Shown: positions 49,600 to 60,040, numbered from the stretch's first letter. The stretch is DNA of 64,000 bases from Sodiomyces alkalinus F11 (GCF_003711515.1 NW_021167079.1:6380385-6444384); one strand, 5' to 3'. Translations and numbers: made by a program. Notes: a model not told the origin generated them from the letters alone.

Positions 49600-51450
49600 G
49601 CCGGTATCCCTAGCAGATAGATATTAGGTTCTTAATTCGATATAGGTGATAATATATAAGTTTAATAAATATGGATTTCTATATCAATATAAGGTAAGGC
49701 TTATAGTGCGAGGAGATTAGTAGTATTAATCCTGGCTTAAGGAGATATACGTAGTAATACTGGCCGGACGGTTATTCCGCGCGTTAATAGCTATCGCCGC
49801 CCGATTTAACCTTACGCTATTATAATTTAACATTATAAACGCGTTTATACACACGCCCCTCCCCCACGATATCTTTATATACCCGCCGCTAGGCTTTTTA
49901 GCCCCTAGGAGTCGTTTATACCTGAAAAAGGCGTTATATAGACTTAAGGAGTCTTTACTGCTTTAGTAAAAGCACTTTTTGGCTATCCTTTTAGCGGACG
50001 GCTTCTAGATAGTACCGTAAGAACCGTGTTATTTTCTGCGCCGCGGTTTACTCCTATTCTTCTACGTTAACGATATCGTTATTACTTATAAGGAATACTA
50101 TAAGGCGTAGATAGAGTAGGCCGTTAATAACCTATAACGCTACTATAACCTATAAGGTAGCGATCCTCTATAGTGGTTCCTTAGTATTAAGGTTATTCGC
50201 GACCGCGTCGCCCGTAAAATCTAGTTATTATAACGCGACTACACTACTAAGTTAGAACGCCTATTAAAGCCGAATAGTAAATATAGTAGTAACTATCGCC
50301 TAACGCACCTAATTAAGGTTATAGAGCTACTGCCCTATTTAGGGACCTCGACTAATATTAAAAGCTATTAACGGAAGATAGGATCTATACTATACGTAGT
50401 AGTGATATCGCGGCCTGATATCGCGTTTATAGTATCTAGGCTATACCGGTTTAACGTTAATCCAGGGCCTATTTACTATAAGGCCGCCGATTATCTAATT
50501 CTCTATCTAATTAATAGCTAATCGTTTGCGTTAGAACTAGGGGGTAGCGATGCTATCGAAATCTATACTAACGCCTCCTTTACCGATAATACCCTCGATT
50601 AAAAGAGTAGTTAAGCGTACGTAATACGCTTATTTAGCGGTATAATAGCGTGGCGCGCTAATAAGCAGGATACGGTTATAACGTCTATAATGGAAGCAAA
50701 GCTATTAGCGTTAGTATAAGGTGTAAAAGAGGGTATCTTTATATAACGCCTATTACTTAGTATAGGAGTAGAATTTAACGATCCGGAATTAAGGATCTTA
50801 TACGATAATAACTAAACTTTTTGATATTAATATTATTACTAATAATATCCTTAATATCTTTCGAGTATATCCTTCGTACTCGAACAAAGAATATCTTCCC
50901 CGCAAGCCTAGACCGTTCTCTTTCGAGTCAGTTTATCTATTACGAGTCAGATAAAGGATATAATGGATTACGATATTACTACGATATCGATATATATTAC
51001 AATAATATTACGATATCGATCCTTTATAAAGAATAAAGGATATTAACCCGTTCCCTCGGTTCGGTTCTTCCTTTCTTTGTTCTTTATTCTTAATCCTCAA
51101 TCCTTTATCTTAATCTCTTTTTCGATCCGAAGAAGAGACAATACGCGCGCAGAGATCCTACCTTACAATCCCATTATTACCTTCTTATTTTTCCACTGCT
51201 TTTCGTGACTTTCGTCCCTTCCGTTTATCCGATATCGTCAGATATCTTCAAAATAAACAATTCGATTAGTTAATTAAGAGATTAGCACGTTAATAACGCG
51301 CCTCCGCCACGTCGATATCCACGGCCACTAGTTACGTTAAGTAAAGGAATAAGGGTAAATACTCGTAACGTACGTTATAAGTGCGGAAATAGTGGTAGAC
51401 GGATTAACGAAGGCGTTATACGGCGAGAAATTTAAGATATTTAGGTCCTA
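49600..51450 (+). pseudogene. Degraded reverse transcriptase and RNase H
   Basis: At about 49855-49960 the reading PHDIFIYPPLGFLAPRSRLY, then LKKALYRLKESLLL, matches copia reverse transcriptase. The active-site YVDD reads YVND at about 50062-50075, a G-to-A change that would abolish catalysis. RNase H segments YTNASFTDNTLD and TSIMEAKLLALV lie at 50560-50715. The frame is then cut by a nested insertion and resumes as IRLVN and RHVDIHGH near 51262-51335. DGLTKALYGEKFKIF is legible near 51400-51440. Confidence 0.9.
50818..51253. mobile_element. Nested 436-bp insertion in the copia RNase H region
   Basis: The RNase H reading DNN*T stops at TAAAC (50813-50817) and resumes as TIRLV at TAAAC (51254-51258), so the DNA between is an insertion flanked by a 5-bp direct repeat. 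Its ends are short imperfect inverted repeats (TTTTTGATAT and ATATCTTCAAAA). It codes for nothing recognisable and contains internal palindromes such as ATCCTTTATAAAGAATAAAGGAT. It keeps more CA and TG sites than the surrounding element. It may be a small non-autonomous transposon or a solo LTR. Confidence 0.7.
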
Positions 51451-51637
51451 GGTAGGCGTGATGGATATACGGGAACGGTTATAGCAGAAATAGCTAGAGG
51501 AAGTCCGGATAGAATATTTAGAGGACCTGGAGGATGAATTTAAGGGCGGCTATAGCGAATAGATTAGATAGCTGGATTATTTGCCGATTACGAATAGCTT
51601 TAATCGCCTAACTAACGTTTAGGGCGATTAGGGGGTG

Positions 51638-51841
51638 TGTCGAATAGACTATAGTCTTTTCGGTTACGTAATAGGCCGGATTACTAAGAGTATAATCCGG
51701 GTGGACGCTTACAGAATCTGCACTATATAAAATATAGTGGCAGCGTTTCCCTGACGGTCTGAGACAGTCACAATTGTACATAATTGCCTCAAATCAATTT
51801 CGACCTATTTTGTGACGATTCTGACTACGCTTTATCTGACA
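51638..51841 (+). repeat. 3' LTR of the copia element
   Basis: 204 bp. The left half shows TA at sites where the 5' LTR keeps CA or TG (AATAGACTATAG against AACAGACCATAG). The right half keeps CA and TG sites. Confidence 0.92.
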
Positions 51842-51846
51842 GACAG

Positions 51847-52694
51847 CGCCAAGTCAGGCCTTTCATGCAGGATCTTTTACCCCCTGCCGATGACCACCGA
51901 AGAGAAGGGACCACCTTTTTGATCCCGGAACATATTCACAAGGCACCGACCGAAGAAAACGGAATACCTAATTGTTTTTTTGTTTGCCCTCTTTCCTTTT
52001 GGCCCCTACCTTTTTTTTTGGGAAGGGGGGCGGGGGGGGAGGGTAGGAGGGGAGCTGATTGCTGCCTTCTCTCCCTTTTCCGATGCTGAAGTCAGCACAC
52101 CATCTTCTTGTACTGCCTCAGGGCATGAGAGGCAAACCAGAGGGAGTCTTTGTTTTGCTTGTGGCGTTTTGACTACGAAGGAAGGGTATGAGACGTCTCC
52201 GAGTCGAAGTGGAATAAAAACGGAGGGCCTTCCTTCCCTTGCTTTCCTTGGATTTTCTTTTCACAGGCTATGAAAGTGTGTCTCGGGCGCTTGGTTCATC
52301 AATCTCACGGAAATTAAGTCCCCGTTGTGGTTGTGCCTTTCCAGCCTGAAGTCCCGCTCTTTCTGTGTTATATACATTCCTTAGAGCCCAACGCTGGTCA
52401 GGCTCCGGTCTGCTTTTGTCCCTCCCGTCTTCTCTCCCCCTGATAAGAAAAACCCGACCAGCGCGATTTCTCGGTAACAAATAACTACCTAGCCCTACTT
52501 GAATGGGAAAATCGCAAACTTACTGGACGACTTGACACCTGCTTCACCTCTTTTCTCCCTTGGCCCCCCTTTGCCGCATACTGCGCTCGCTCTTTGGGCA
52601 TAGCTACAGATACAACCGGCTACCCAAGACTTTCAGCTTCAGGATCAACGCTGCTCAGTGGTTGGCCACTGCCAGCCAAACGTACCTCGCAGCC
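51847..52694. promoter_or_regulatory. Promoter and leader region of the coiled-coil gene at 52695
   Basis: 850 bp between the retrotransposon and the gene. It includes a T run followed by a long G-rich tract (about 52009-52050). Pyrimidine-rich DNA precedes the start codon. The coding frame is open back to about 52560 but has no ATG before 52695. Confidence 0.5.
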
Positions 52695-53906
52695 ATGCCG
52701 TCAGACAAGCATGACAGGTCATCTCACAGGAAGAGTCCTGGCCGCAGCTCCAGCCCTAGGGCTCACCATCGCAAGACAAGCGACTCGGCCTTGGGTTCGT
52801 TGAGTGACCAAGACAGCTTCGCATCCAATCCCGATCGCTCTTTCACACCCCAAGACTACTCGGAGCTGTCCAAGGACCCGTACGCCTTGGCCGAGGCTCT
52901 CAAGGCTGCCGAGTATGAGCTCAGCACGTGGAAGAAGAAGTGCAAGGAGCTCGAGGCCGAGCTGCAAAATGCCCGGTCCGAATACCGGGGCCTTGATGCC
53001 ACCTACCGCGCCCAGATCGACAGGAACAGCGTCTTGGAGGACGAGAACAAGATTCTAAGCGGCGAGAACATCCGCCTCCGGAACAAGAACGAGGACTTGA
53101 GAGATGAAATGCGCCGGATCCGTAACAGCCCACCTCGTGAACGCGAGCTGCCGGCCGAGATGACCGGCGCTCTGGGGCCGGACTCCAGGCCCTCCTCCTC
53201 TTCCAAGGATGCCAATGCCTCACGCCACCACCGGGAAAGGGAACGGGAAAGGGAAAGTAAAAAGGAAAAGGAGAAAGAGAAGGAACGCGAAAAGAAGGAG
53301 CGTGAAAAGAAGGAACGGGAAAAGAGGGACCGCGAGGAGAAAGAGCGAGAACAAAGACACCGCGAGGAGAAGGAGAGAGAACAGAGGTACCGCGAGGAGA
53401 AGGAGAGAGAGCAGAGGTACCGCGAGGAGAAGGAACGAGAACAGCGACACCGAGAAGACAAAGAACGCCTCCGGAGCCGCTTCGACGTGGACGGAAAGGG
53501 TCCTGTGAGCAGCCACTCCGCCCATTCGGACCATTCCGCTCGCTCAGTCCAATCGGGTCACTCGGCCCACTCGGGCCGTAGCCGGAGAGGTAGCTACCTG
53601 GAGCCATTCGGGCCTGGCGGCCGTCCGCCCTCGCACTCGCACCCCGCCCCGGCCTCCCAGCCGTCTTCCTCCGGTTCCCACCCCCCGAGCGCCAGCCGCA
53701 AGTATAACACCTATGCGCCGTCACGGCCCGTCATGGTCTCCACCTTGGTAACTCCGGCTTACTCCGACATCCCGCGCACTTCCCAGGTACCACCACCTTA
53801 CAGCCCGGATCTTAACGAACCTGTGTTTGCCGACGATCCGATTCAAGCCGCGGATTACTACAGTCATCCTCTTCCTTCCGATAAGCCTCACAGATCACGA
53901 CGCTGA
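52695..53906 (+). CDS. Coiled-coil protein with Glu/Arg-rich tandem repeat
   Basis: Single exon of 403 residues from the first in-frame ATG (MPSDKHDRSSHRKSPG). A Ser-rich phospho-target-like N-terminus is followed by a coiled coil from about residue 64 to 145 (ALAEALKAAEYELSTWKKKC and on to ENIRLRNKNEDLRDEM). Then come a charged E/K/R region with four 30-bp tandem units (REEKEREQRY-type) at residues 213-252, a Ser/His-rich stretch (SAHSDHSARSVQSGHSAHSG) and a Pro-rich tail. I recall the layout in filamentous ascomycete proteins of unknown function, but I do not know a role. No transmembrane segment or catalytic motif is visible. Confidence 0.85.
   Translation: MPSDKHDRSSHRKSPGRSSSPRAHHRKTSDSALGSLSDQDSFASNPDRSFTPQDYSELSKDPYALAEALKAAEYELSTWKKKCKELEAELQNARSEYRGLDATYRAQIDRNSVLEDENKILSGENIRLRNKNEDLRDEMRRIRNSPPRERELPAEMTGALGPDSRPSSSSKDANASRHHRERERERESKKEKEKEKEREKKEREKKEREKRDREEKEREQRHREEKEREQRYREEKEREQRYREEKEREQRHREDKERLRSRFDVDGKGPVSSHSAHSDHSARSVQSGHSAHSGRSRRGSYLEPFGPGGRPPSHSHPAPASQPSSSGSHPPSASRKYNTYAPSRPVMVSTLVTPAYSDIPRTSQVPPPYSPDLNEPVFADDPIQAADYYSHPLPSDKPHRSRR
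53331..53450 (+). repeat. 30-bp tandem repeat inside the coiled-coil gene (4 copies)
   Basis: Four 30-bp units each beginning CGCGAGGAGAA and encoding REEKEREQRY or close variants, followed by a partial unit to about 53470. Because the unit is a multiple of three, copy-number change would keep the frame. Confidence 0.9.
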
Positions 53907-54556
53907 TGGAGCAATTTTCGAAAAAGAACAAGAGAGCTTCTTTATCATCTCATCGAGAAGCCGCATTCGACAACTACCTTAATGCTCGTGTCATCGGTTC
54001 TGTCAATCTGTTTTTTATTTATTTAAAAACCCCGTTGCAGACCGTGATTGTACGACTGTGCGATCGTGCGATCGTGTGCCTCGGAGTTCGAACTTGTCCC
54101 TCAATCTTCATTCCGAGTTACTACCGAGACTCTCGCATTGGCTGATTATTTCTTTTCGCTTGTGCCGCTCTGCATACACACAGCGAATGTCCAATCCGCT
54201 ACCGAGCAAGTCATTGCGTGCTGCAGCACCAAATGCGGGCCAATTCCCTCCGCGGTGGGGTTGAAGGACCAAGATGCCGCCTTTCTCATCCCAGCCACAA
54301 CTCCAACTGTGACTAATTGATACGTATATATCGTGTCTATTCCGTCCAGGGGTTCGGCTTTGCTTTGGAGCGCCGTCTCCATTTTTTACATCAACGTCAC
54401 CGGCATTGTCACCGATGCCAAATATCACCACCTCTTCACATACGTTCCCACTGGTTTTGAACTCCCTCCGATCGGCATCGCCACCACCACCACCACCACC
54501 ACCACCTCTTTCTCAAGGTTCTTGAAGGAGGGGAAATAAAAGCTTAACGAGTCAGG
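53907..54556. other. Intergenic region between coiled-coil gene and PNPOx-like gene
   Basis: 650 bp between two plus-strand genes. It ends in a CCA microsatellite at 54481-54506 close to the next start codon. No gene is seen. Confidence 0.5.
54481..54506. repeat. CCA trinucleotide microsatellite (8 copies)
   Basis: Eight CCA units plus CC, about 50 bp upstream of the start codon of the PNPOx-like gene, in its probable 5' leader. Confidence 0.9.
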
Positions 54557-55384
54557 ATGAAGCTCTATCCGTCTTTATCCCCAGAATTGGCGGCTTGGGC
54601 CGCCCGGCAACCGGTCTTTTTCACGGGCTCAGCCGGCACACATACGCCTCGCATCAATGTTTCACCCAAGGGTTACACCTCCTCGCACTTTGCCATATTC
54701 GACTCCAACACCATCGCCTACGTCGATCGGAGTGGCTCGGGATGCGAGACGATCGCGAACGGCTACGACAACGGCCGCCTGACGCTCTTGTTCATCTCAT
54801 TCGGTCGCTCCCCGCGCATCCTGCGCCTCTTCTGCCGCATGAAGATCATCGAGCGCGGCGACCGGGAGTTCGATTCCTGGTTTAACCGCGTCGTGGCGGA
54901 CCGTCGCGCCCGTGACACCTTGGAGGATGTGCGCGCCGTCATCGTGGGTCACGTCTGGCAGGTACAGACAAGCTGTGGGTACACGGTCCCCAGAGTCAAG
55001 CGGCAGTTGCTGTCATCGGGAGGAGCAGCGGCCGGGGAGGAGGAGGAGGGGCAAAAAAAGGAAGACGATGACCCGGAAGGTCTCTCGGTCTTTGAGGAGC
55101 GGCCCACCCTGGACGACTATTGGAAGAAGAGACCTGGGGAGCGCGCCATTACCGAGTACCAGATTCTGAAAAACCTGGCAAGTCTCGATGGTCTGCCGGG
55201 GCTAAGGAAGGCCAGAAGGGCTGCAGGACAGTCGATTTGGCTCACGGATTTGAAGGCCCGGGTGCGCCGAGCACTCGCCGAAAAGGATGGGATGATCTTG
55301 GGTGCATTGTTAGTTGTGTTCTTCTATGCCTCTGTAGTGTTTGGTCCAGCTTATCTTGGTCTTTTGTCGGCTGCACGGGATTAG
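54557..55384 (+). CDS. Pyridoxamine 5'-phosphate oxidase-like FMN-binding split-barrel protein
   Basis: Single exon of 275 residues. The N-terminal 140 residues match the fungal PNPOx-like family: VFFTGSAGTHTPRINVSPKG, then YVDRSGSGCETIANGYDNGR and LTLLFISFGRSPRILRLFCR. These form the flavin-binding split beta-barrel. Proteins of this group are mostly uncharacterised and are not the biosynthetic PdxH enzyme. An acidic linker (GEEEEGQKKEDDDPEG) separates it from a second part, GERAITEYQILKNLASLDGLPGL, which is common to the family. A C-terminal hydrophobic stretch (ILGALLVVFFYASVVFGPAYLG) predicts one membrane anchor, so it may sit on a membrane with the barrel facing the cytosol. Confidence 0.88.
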   Translation: MKLYPSLSPELAAWAARQPVFFTGSAGTHTPRINVSPKGYTSSHFAIFDSNTIAYVDRSGSGCETIANGYDNGRLTLLFISFGRSPRILRLFCRMKIIERGDREFDSWFNRVVADRRARDTLEDVRAVIVGHVWQVQTSCGYTVPRVKRQLLSSGGAAAGEEEEGQKKEDDDPEGLSVFEERPTLDDYWKKRPGERAITEYQILKNLASLDGLPGLRKARRAAGQSIWLTDLKARVRRALAEKDGMILGALLVVFFYASVVFGPAYLGLLSAARD

Positions 55385-55954
55385 ACTGGTTTGTTATTGC
55401 TGGTTTTGTTTTTCTTTTTTTCTTTTTCTTTACCACTGCTTTGTGTCCCTATGCTATGATGGTAGAGGGAGTTATCTAGAGCTTCACGGAGGATCATATC
55501 CTTTTCTGTTTTTTCCCTTGTTTTTTTCATCGAGGAGAAAGTCAAGCTGCCTTTCTCACGATGGGCAGCCTGGCAAAGACTCCCTTACGGTTGACAATTA
55601 AAAATGTACCCTTGTGAGACTTCTCTTCGTGCCCCCATCCATCGCATCAATGTATGAACTACTCCATAGAGGGCCCGCTGTGGTTATGCCCTTTGATTCT
55701 CCCACCCCGGTTGCGGGGGGACAACGATGTGGGTGCTCATAGATGTTCCTCCTCCGTAGCAGTTGTCGACGGCGCCAGATACGCCATTCACGTCGGCCAA
55801 GCCTTTGTAGCTCTCCTGTCACTTAGACAATATCCCTAATGAGCTCTTGTATGTATATGTGTATAGACGGAGAGGCTGACTTTGGCAAAAGTATTTTTGA
55901 GATGACACTTTATCATCAAGATAAGGAAGGTCAAATACAGAGTAGAGCATGGTC
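55385..55954. other. Convergent intergenic region
   Basis: 570 bp between the facing 3' ends of the PNPOx-like gene and upf3. It holds T-rich tracts and no gene. Confidence 0.5.
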
Positions 55955-58001
55955 TCACCCAGCCTTGGTGCCTGACTGAGACGTTGCCGCGCCTGCTTGC
56001 TGTTGACTGCCGCCATCGGCAGGTTGTGCATTTTTCCCGCCGCCGCCGCCGCCCCGACCGCGCCTACTTCGCCGGGATGTAGTCTGCTCTGATTTCTGAG
56101 CCGACGCGGGGGTCGAAGAAGCAGGTGGAGGAGCTGACGCCGTCGGTGGCGCAACAGAGCCCCCACTGGTTGCCTTCTTCTCCTTTCGCTCCATGACTTG
56201 GACGGCTCCCTGGCCGACCGTCACTGGACTGGCAGCAACGGCTTTTACAAGTCCCTGGTGCTCGGCAAAATCCACGTACGCGAAGCCTTTTCGTCGGTCG
56301 GTCTCGATCAGAGTGATGGCGCCGAATGGCTCTAGAGCTTGTCTAAGGGCCGCTTCGGTGACGCCCTGGGAGGGGTTCGCATGCTTGACGAAGCCACGAA
56401 TTGCACCGGCAGTCACTGTTGCCGAGGATTTCTTAGCGCCTCCCGCCGCTCTGCCTGAAGAGGTTTTGGATCCAGGTTGAGGAGCGGGCGCCTTGGCGGA
56501 TGACGGGGAGTTCGATGCAGGGGTGGTCGACTCTGCTGCTGGAGCCTGTGACTTATCTTTCTTTTTGAGAAGTACGATGGGGCCCTTGGCAGGAGTCGGT
56601 GCGGCTGGGGCGGCGGCCGCGGGGTCCGCGTTCTTGTTCTTGGCCTCGCTTGAGTTAGCGTTCTTACCTCCGCCTCCCCTGCGCGATCGACCTGACTTGG
56701 ATGCCGTCGGAGTGGTTGACCTGTCTGCAGGCTGACTTGTTGACGCCGTGTTTGTAGCTGGAGCGCTCGACGAAGCGGCTGGAGCAGCCGAATTCGTGGT
56801 CGTGCTGGATGCAGCGGCAGCACCAGCGGCCGTACCAGCACCAGCACCAGCACCGGCACCGGCACCGGCAGCAACCGCAGACGGTTCGGTCGTCGATGAT
56901 GTGGTTGCATCTTTCGATGACGTTGGCTTCGCTTCGCCTTCCGATTTCGCTGCGTTGAGACGCGCTTTTCGGTGTGCACTTCCCGGGCTAAGACCCAGAT
57001 CTCGCTGGAGGATACGCGCTGCAGCGGCAATATTGGCTCGTCGACTCTTGGGTGCCTCTTGAGCACTTGCAGTGAGTTGACTGGCTACGGTCTCTGCGGC
57101 TTTAGCAGCCTCTGTAGTGGCTTTCTCTTTCTTAGTCAAGATCTTCACCGTCTCCTTGGGCCTCTCAGCCACCTTGTTGGTCTTGCTCTCCTTTTCCTTC
57201 TTTGGCTTCTTCACGTCGTCCGTCGCAGACTTGTTCTTGCCACCCTGCGACTCTTGTCTACTGTGCTTGGAGATCTTGGCGGCCGCGGCTTCCTTCGCTT
57301 TATTTGCCTTCTTTTCCTTAAGGTACTCGATCAAGGGCGTCGTCATCACCTTTGTCTCAGACTTGCTCTCCTCCGCCACAGCTGCAGCCTTATCGTCAAT
57401 CGGAGCGGTCTCCTTTTCGGGCTCGGGATTCGTAAGAGAATGAAGGAATGCCATGAACTCAGGGTCTTGGTCGATCGTGCCTTGCCTCGGATCAGTTCGT
57501 TTCTTAGGACCGGGTATCTTTTTGTAGATGGAAAACTCCAAGGCAGGAGGGCCAATTAGACATGTGTTGTTGTACGTGAGCTTAGCATCTTCCCAGCCCT
57601 TGGTCTGCACAATCTCGGAAAGCTCTGTCAGGCTGTCGCGTTTCTTCACGTGGAGGTAGACTCTTGCAGGCTTGGATGTTTTTGCCGGACTACGAGTCCG
57701 TTAGCTGATACTCAGGAGGAAAGCCCACACTCCTAACGTACTCTTGTGACACCTTTCCAGCTCTGAAGTCGAACCAGTCGACCAGACCTTTGCCGGGTCT
57801 CCACTGAGGGCCCAAGATGTTCCAGAACTCCTCCTCCGTTAAGCCTGGCGGAAGTCTGCGGATTAAGAGCTTGTCCCCCTCAATAGGCGTCTTGACCTTT
57901 GCTGATTTCGTCGCGTTGGAAGATTGCGTATTGCCGGCTGTTTGGCTTGCCGTGATGGGGAGAACCCCGTTCGCCTTTCGGGGAAGAGTCCGATCCTGCA
58001 T
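55955..58001 (-). CDS. upf3: Nonsense-mediated mRNA decay factor Upf3 (Smg4)
   Basis: Exons 58001-57742 and 57689-55955 (52-bp intron) encode 664 residues. The Smg4/Upf3 domain covers about residues 30-190: KLLIRRLPPGLTEEEFWNIL, WRPGKGLVDWFDFRAGKV, then across the intron SKPARVYLHVKKRDSL, and DPEFMAFLHSL. Upf3 binds the exon-junction complex or Upf2 and links them to Upf1 to trigger decay of transcripts with early stops. The middle is a long low-complexity K/E/A/S-rich stretch with Ala/Gly repeats. A second RRM-like fold lies at about 512-586, with IRGFVKHANPSQGVTEAAL and an RNP1-like RRKGFAYVDF. A Gly/Arg-rich motif (SRRSRRGRGGGGGGKN) follows. The start is the first in-frame ATG. Confidence 0.9.
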
Positions 58002-58537
58002 TGTGACAAGAGCGTCCAAATGGCCAGGGCTGAGCTTGAGTCCAATATAATGGTTGGGGTATAATATCGAGGACGGCCTTGTAGGCAGAGGTGGCCAAAA
58101 TGGTATAAAGGCCTTTTAGAGTTGTTGTCTGTCGATACAGGTCCAACACATCGCCTTTAAAGGCTGTGCCTCTTTGCCACGGGGCAGAGAGATTGTACCT
58201 GAATCATCAAAGACATGTCAGACGTGTGTGCGAGAGAGAGAGAGAGACGATGCTGTACGTCTTTAGCAGCAAAGAGAGAAGGAGGTTGGAATGTATTACT
58301 CACACAAGTCGTGAGTTCCCCAGGGTAACTGCGAGATGCTGTTCGACTTCCCCCGGTGGGGTCTAAGTCAACAGGAAGGTGCAGCTTATCTGAACAATGG
58401 GTGACATCACATGACTTTCACTGAGGGTTCACACCAAAAGCTCTGATACTCGGAAAGTATTTCACCCGAGATCACTTCCTAACACCGAAGTTTACCCGAC
58501 ACACAGCCAATAGCTACACCGATAATCAGCCGACAGA
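58002..58537. promoter_or_regulatory. Divergent promoter region between upf3 and the ppg1 locus
   Basis: 536 bp between two start codons pointing away from each other. A GAGAGAGAGAGAGA tract lies at 58230-58244. No coding frame is supported. Confidence 0.5.
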
Positions 58538-60040
58538 ATGGAGACCAGGGCGGCTTGGGAGCCATTCCCTGCCAACAACGACAGTGTTGGCTCTGACCTC
58601 TCTATCCAACAGTCTGATCAACAGTCCAACCTGTCTCCCGTCGGCCAGCGACGACGTACGCCCAGCATTCAGTCCACTCAGAAATATACGCCTCCTTCCG
58701 AGTCCGAAATCGAAGCGGCGATTCAAAGAGCAAATCAGGTTTACCGAAACCCGCTTACCAACGTTGCTCGACGAGACGGCCCCGTTCCTGCCGGTCGAAA
58801 TCGGAATAGGAGTGCGACACTTTGTTTTTCACTCCCAACTGCTCAACTAGAAGCCAGCGTCAACCGATTTAACGACAATCAAGCCAACCGGAACCAAGTC
58901 TCTTCCGAGCAAACCGACCATCCAGAACGGGGTTCTCGCGCCGGTATTCCTGTCCCTGGCCGTCCCGGCTACATCCCACGGCTTACTACGCCGAGTCGCA
59001 CTTTACCTCTTTACACCTCTTCTCGACCAGTCACCGTTGGGGGTTACGGCAATCCTCTTACCGAGTCTGAGGAAAGACGACGGCAGCGTCAGCGCTCAGA
59101 CGTGGTTTGGTCCTTTGGAGAGAACAACAGGAGCACGCAGCTTCAGCCTCAGGTCCCGCCTCGTCCACGTCCACTTCCTGAGCCGCCAGCGAGGGGATAC
59201 CAGCCGCCCAGTAGCCCGGTTATACTGAGAAGACCTCGGCGTCTCACTGTGCGTCTCTCTGTGCCTGGGAACGAACACACACGCCCCAGCAGATCAGCGG
59301 TTCCTCTGTCTGCATCGACCTCGGACTTCCCAGTGGGGCTCACGGACTCCGTTCCTTTTCCTGACATACATCAGGATCGGATTGTTGGTGACTCTCACCA
59401 CGGTACCCCCGATCATACTACGGTAGCTCGAGATCGACAACAGAGCCCTTCTCCCCCACTTGATGACAGCGAGTTATTGGATTCTTTTGAGGACCCCGAG
59501 ATTGGCGAGGCCCGACTTTGCTACGTCTTGCCTCCGCGGCGTGAAAGCTTATCAACACAATCTCTAGAACGCCCTTCTTCTCATTACCACCCAAGGCCTC
59601 TTTCTCAACTTCCACCCGAGCCTCCTCAACCCCAGGCTAGGGCTCCGCGATTCCAATCCGCGTTTGCATCCCACTTTCGCAGGCCACGTAATCACCCACT
59701 TCTCTCTATACGCGAGGAGTCCCTAGCTGACGGGCGGAAGGACGTTGATTCTGAGAGTGACAGTGACTCAGAAGAAGCGCAGGACAAGTCCAGCAATTCT
59801 CCACAGACACGACATCGCCCGGACGATAAGCATCCCGACGACCATCCTCCTGAGGGTGGAGTAGGAGGTGCACCATCACATTCTTCCGGCCAGTCACGCT
59901 CTGCCGGTTCTAGTCAAGGCTCTCGAGCTCCCCAACAACCAACGAGCCAGTCCGGGAGCCTCCGTCGTCTTGGGTCCTTCTTTGGTCTTGGGTCCAAAGC
60001 GAAGAAAGCTTGCGAGAGTGTCATAGCCCATTATTTCATT
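58538..60040 (+). other. 501-codon disordered extension in frame with the Ppg1 phosphatase
   Basis: An uninterrupted frame from ATG 58538 that runs straight into the phosphatase start region. It is rich in Ser, Pro, Arg and Gln, with proline stretches ([14 protein letters not shown]), an acidic serine cluster ([18 protein letters not shown]) and a basic end ([17 protein letters not shown]). I recognise no domain. A stop-free run this long is very unlikely by chance at this base composition, so it is probably translated. No good donor site was found near its 3' end that would separate it from the phosphatase. Confidence 0.7.

Larger units (their letters stand above)
45716..51841 (+). mobile_element. 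RIP-degraded Ty1/copia LTR retrotransposon
   Basis: A 6.1 kb element with two LTRs (203 and 204 bp) starting TGTCGAA and ending CTGAYA, flanked by GATAG (45711-45715) and GACAG (51842-51846), a probable 5-bp target-site duplication with one change. The order gag, protease, integrase, reverse transcriptase, RNase H identifies Ty1/copia. All frames are broken by TAG/TAA from C-to-T and G-to-A changes. CA and TG dinucleotides are nearly absent across the interior while CG remains frequent, the signature of RIP at CpA. It is not capable of coding for its own movement. A 436-bp second insertion interrupts the RNase H region. The insertion lies about 850 bp upstream of the coiled-coil gene at 52695. 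Confidence 0.95.

Noticed and set aside
50821..51036. 71-codon Ile/Tyr-rich frame in the nested insertion
   Set aside because: AT-rich low-complexity reading with no family resemblance; composition explains the open frame.
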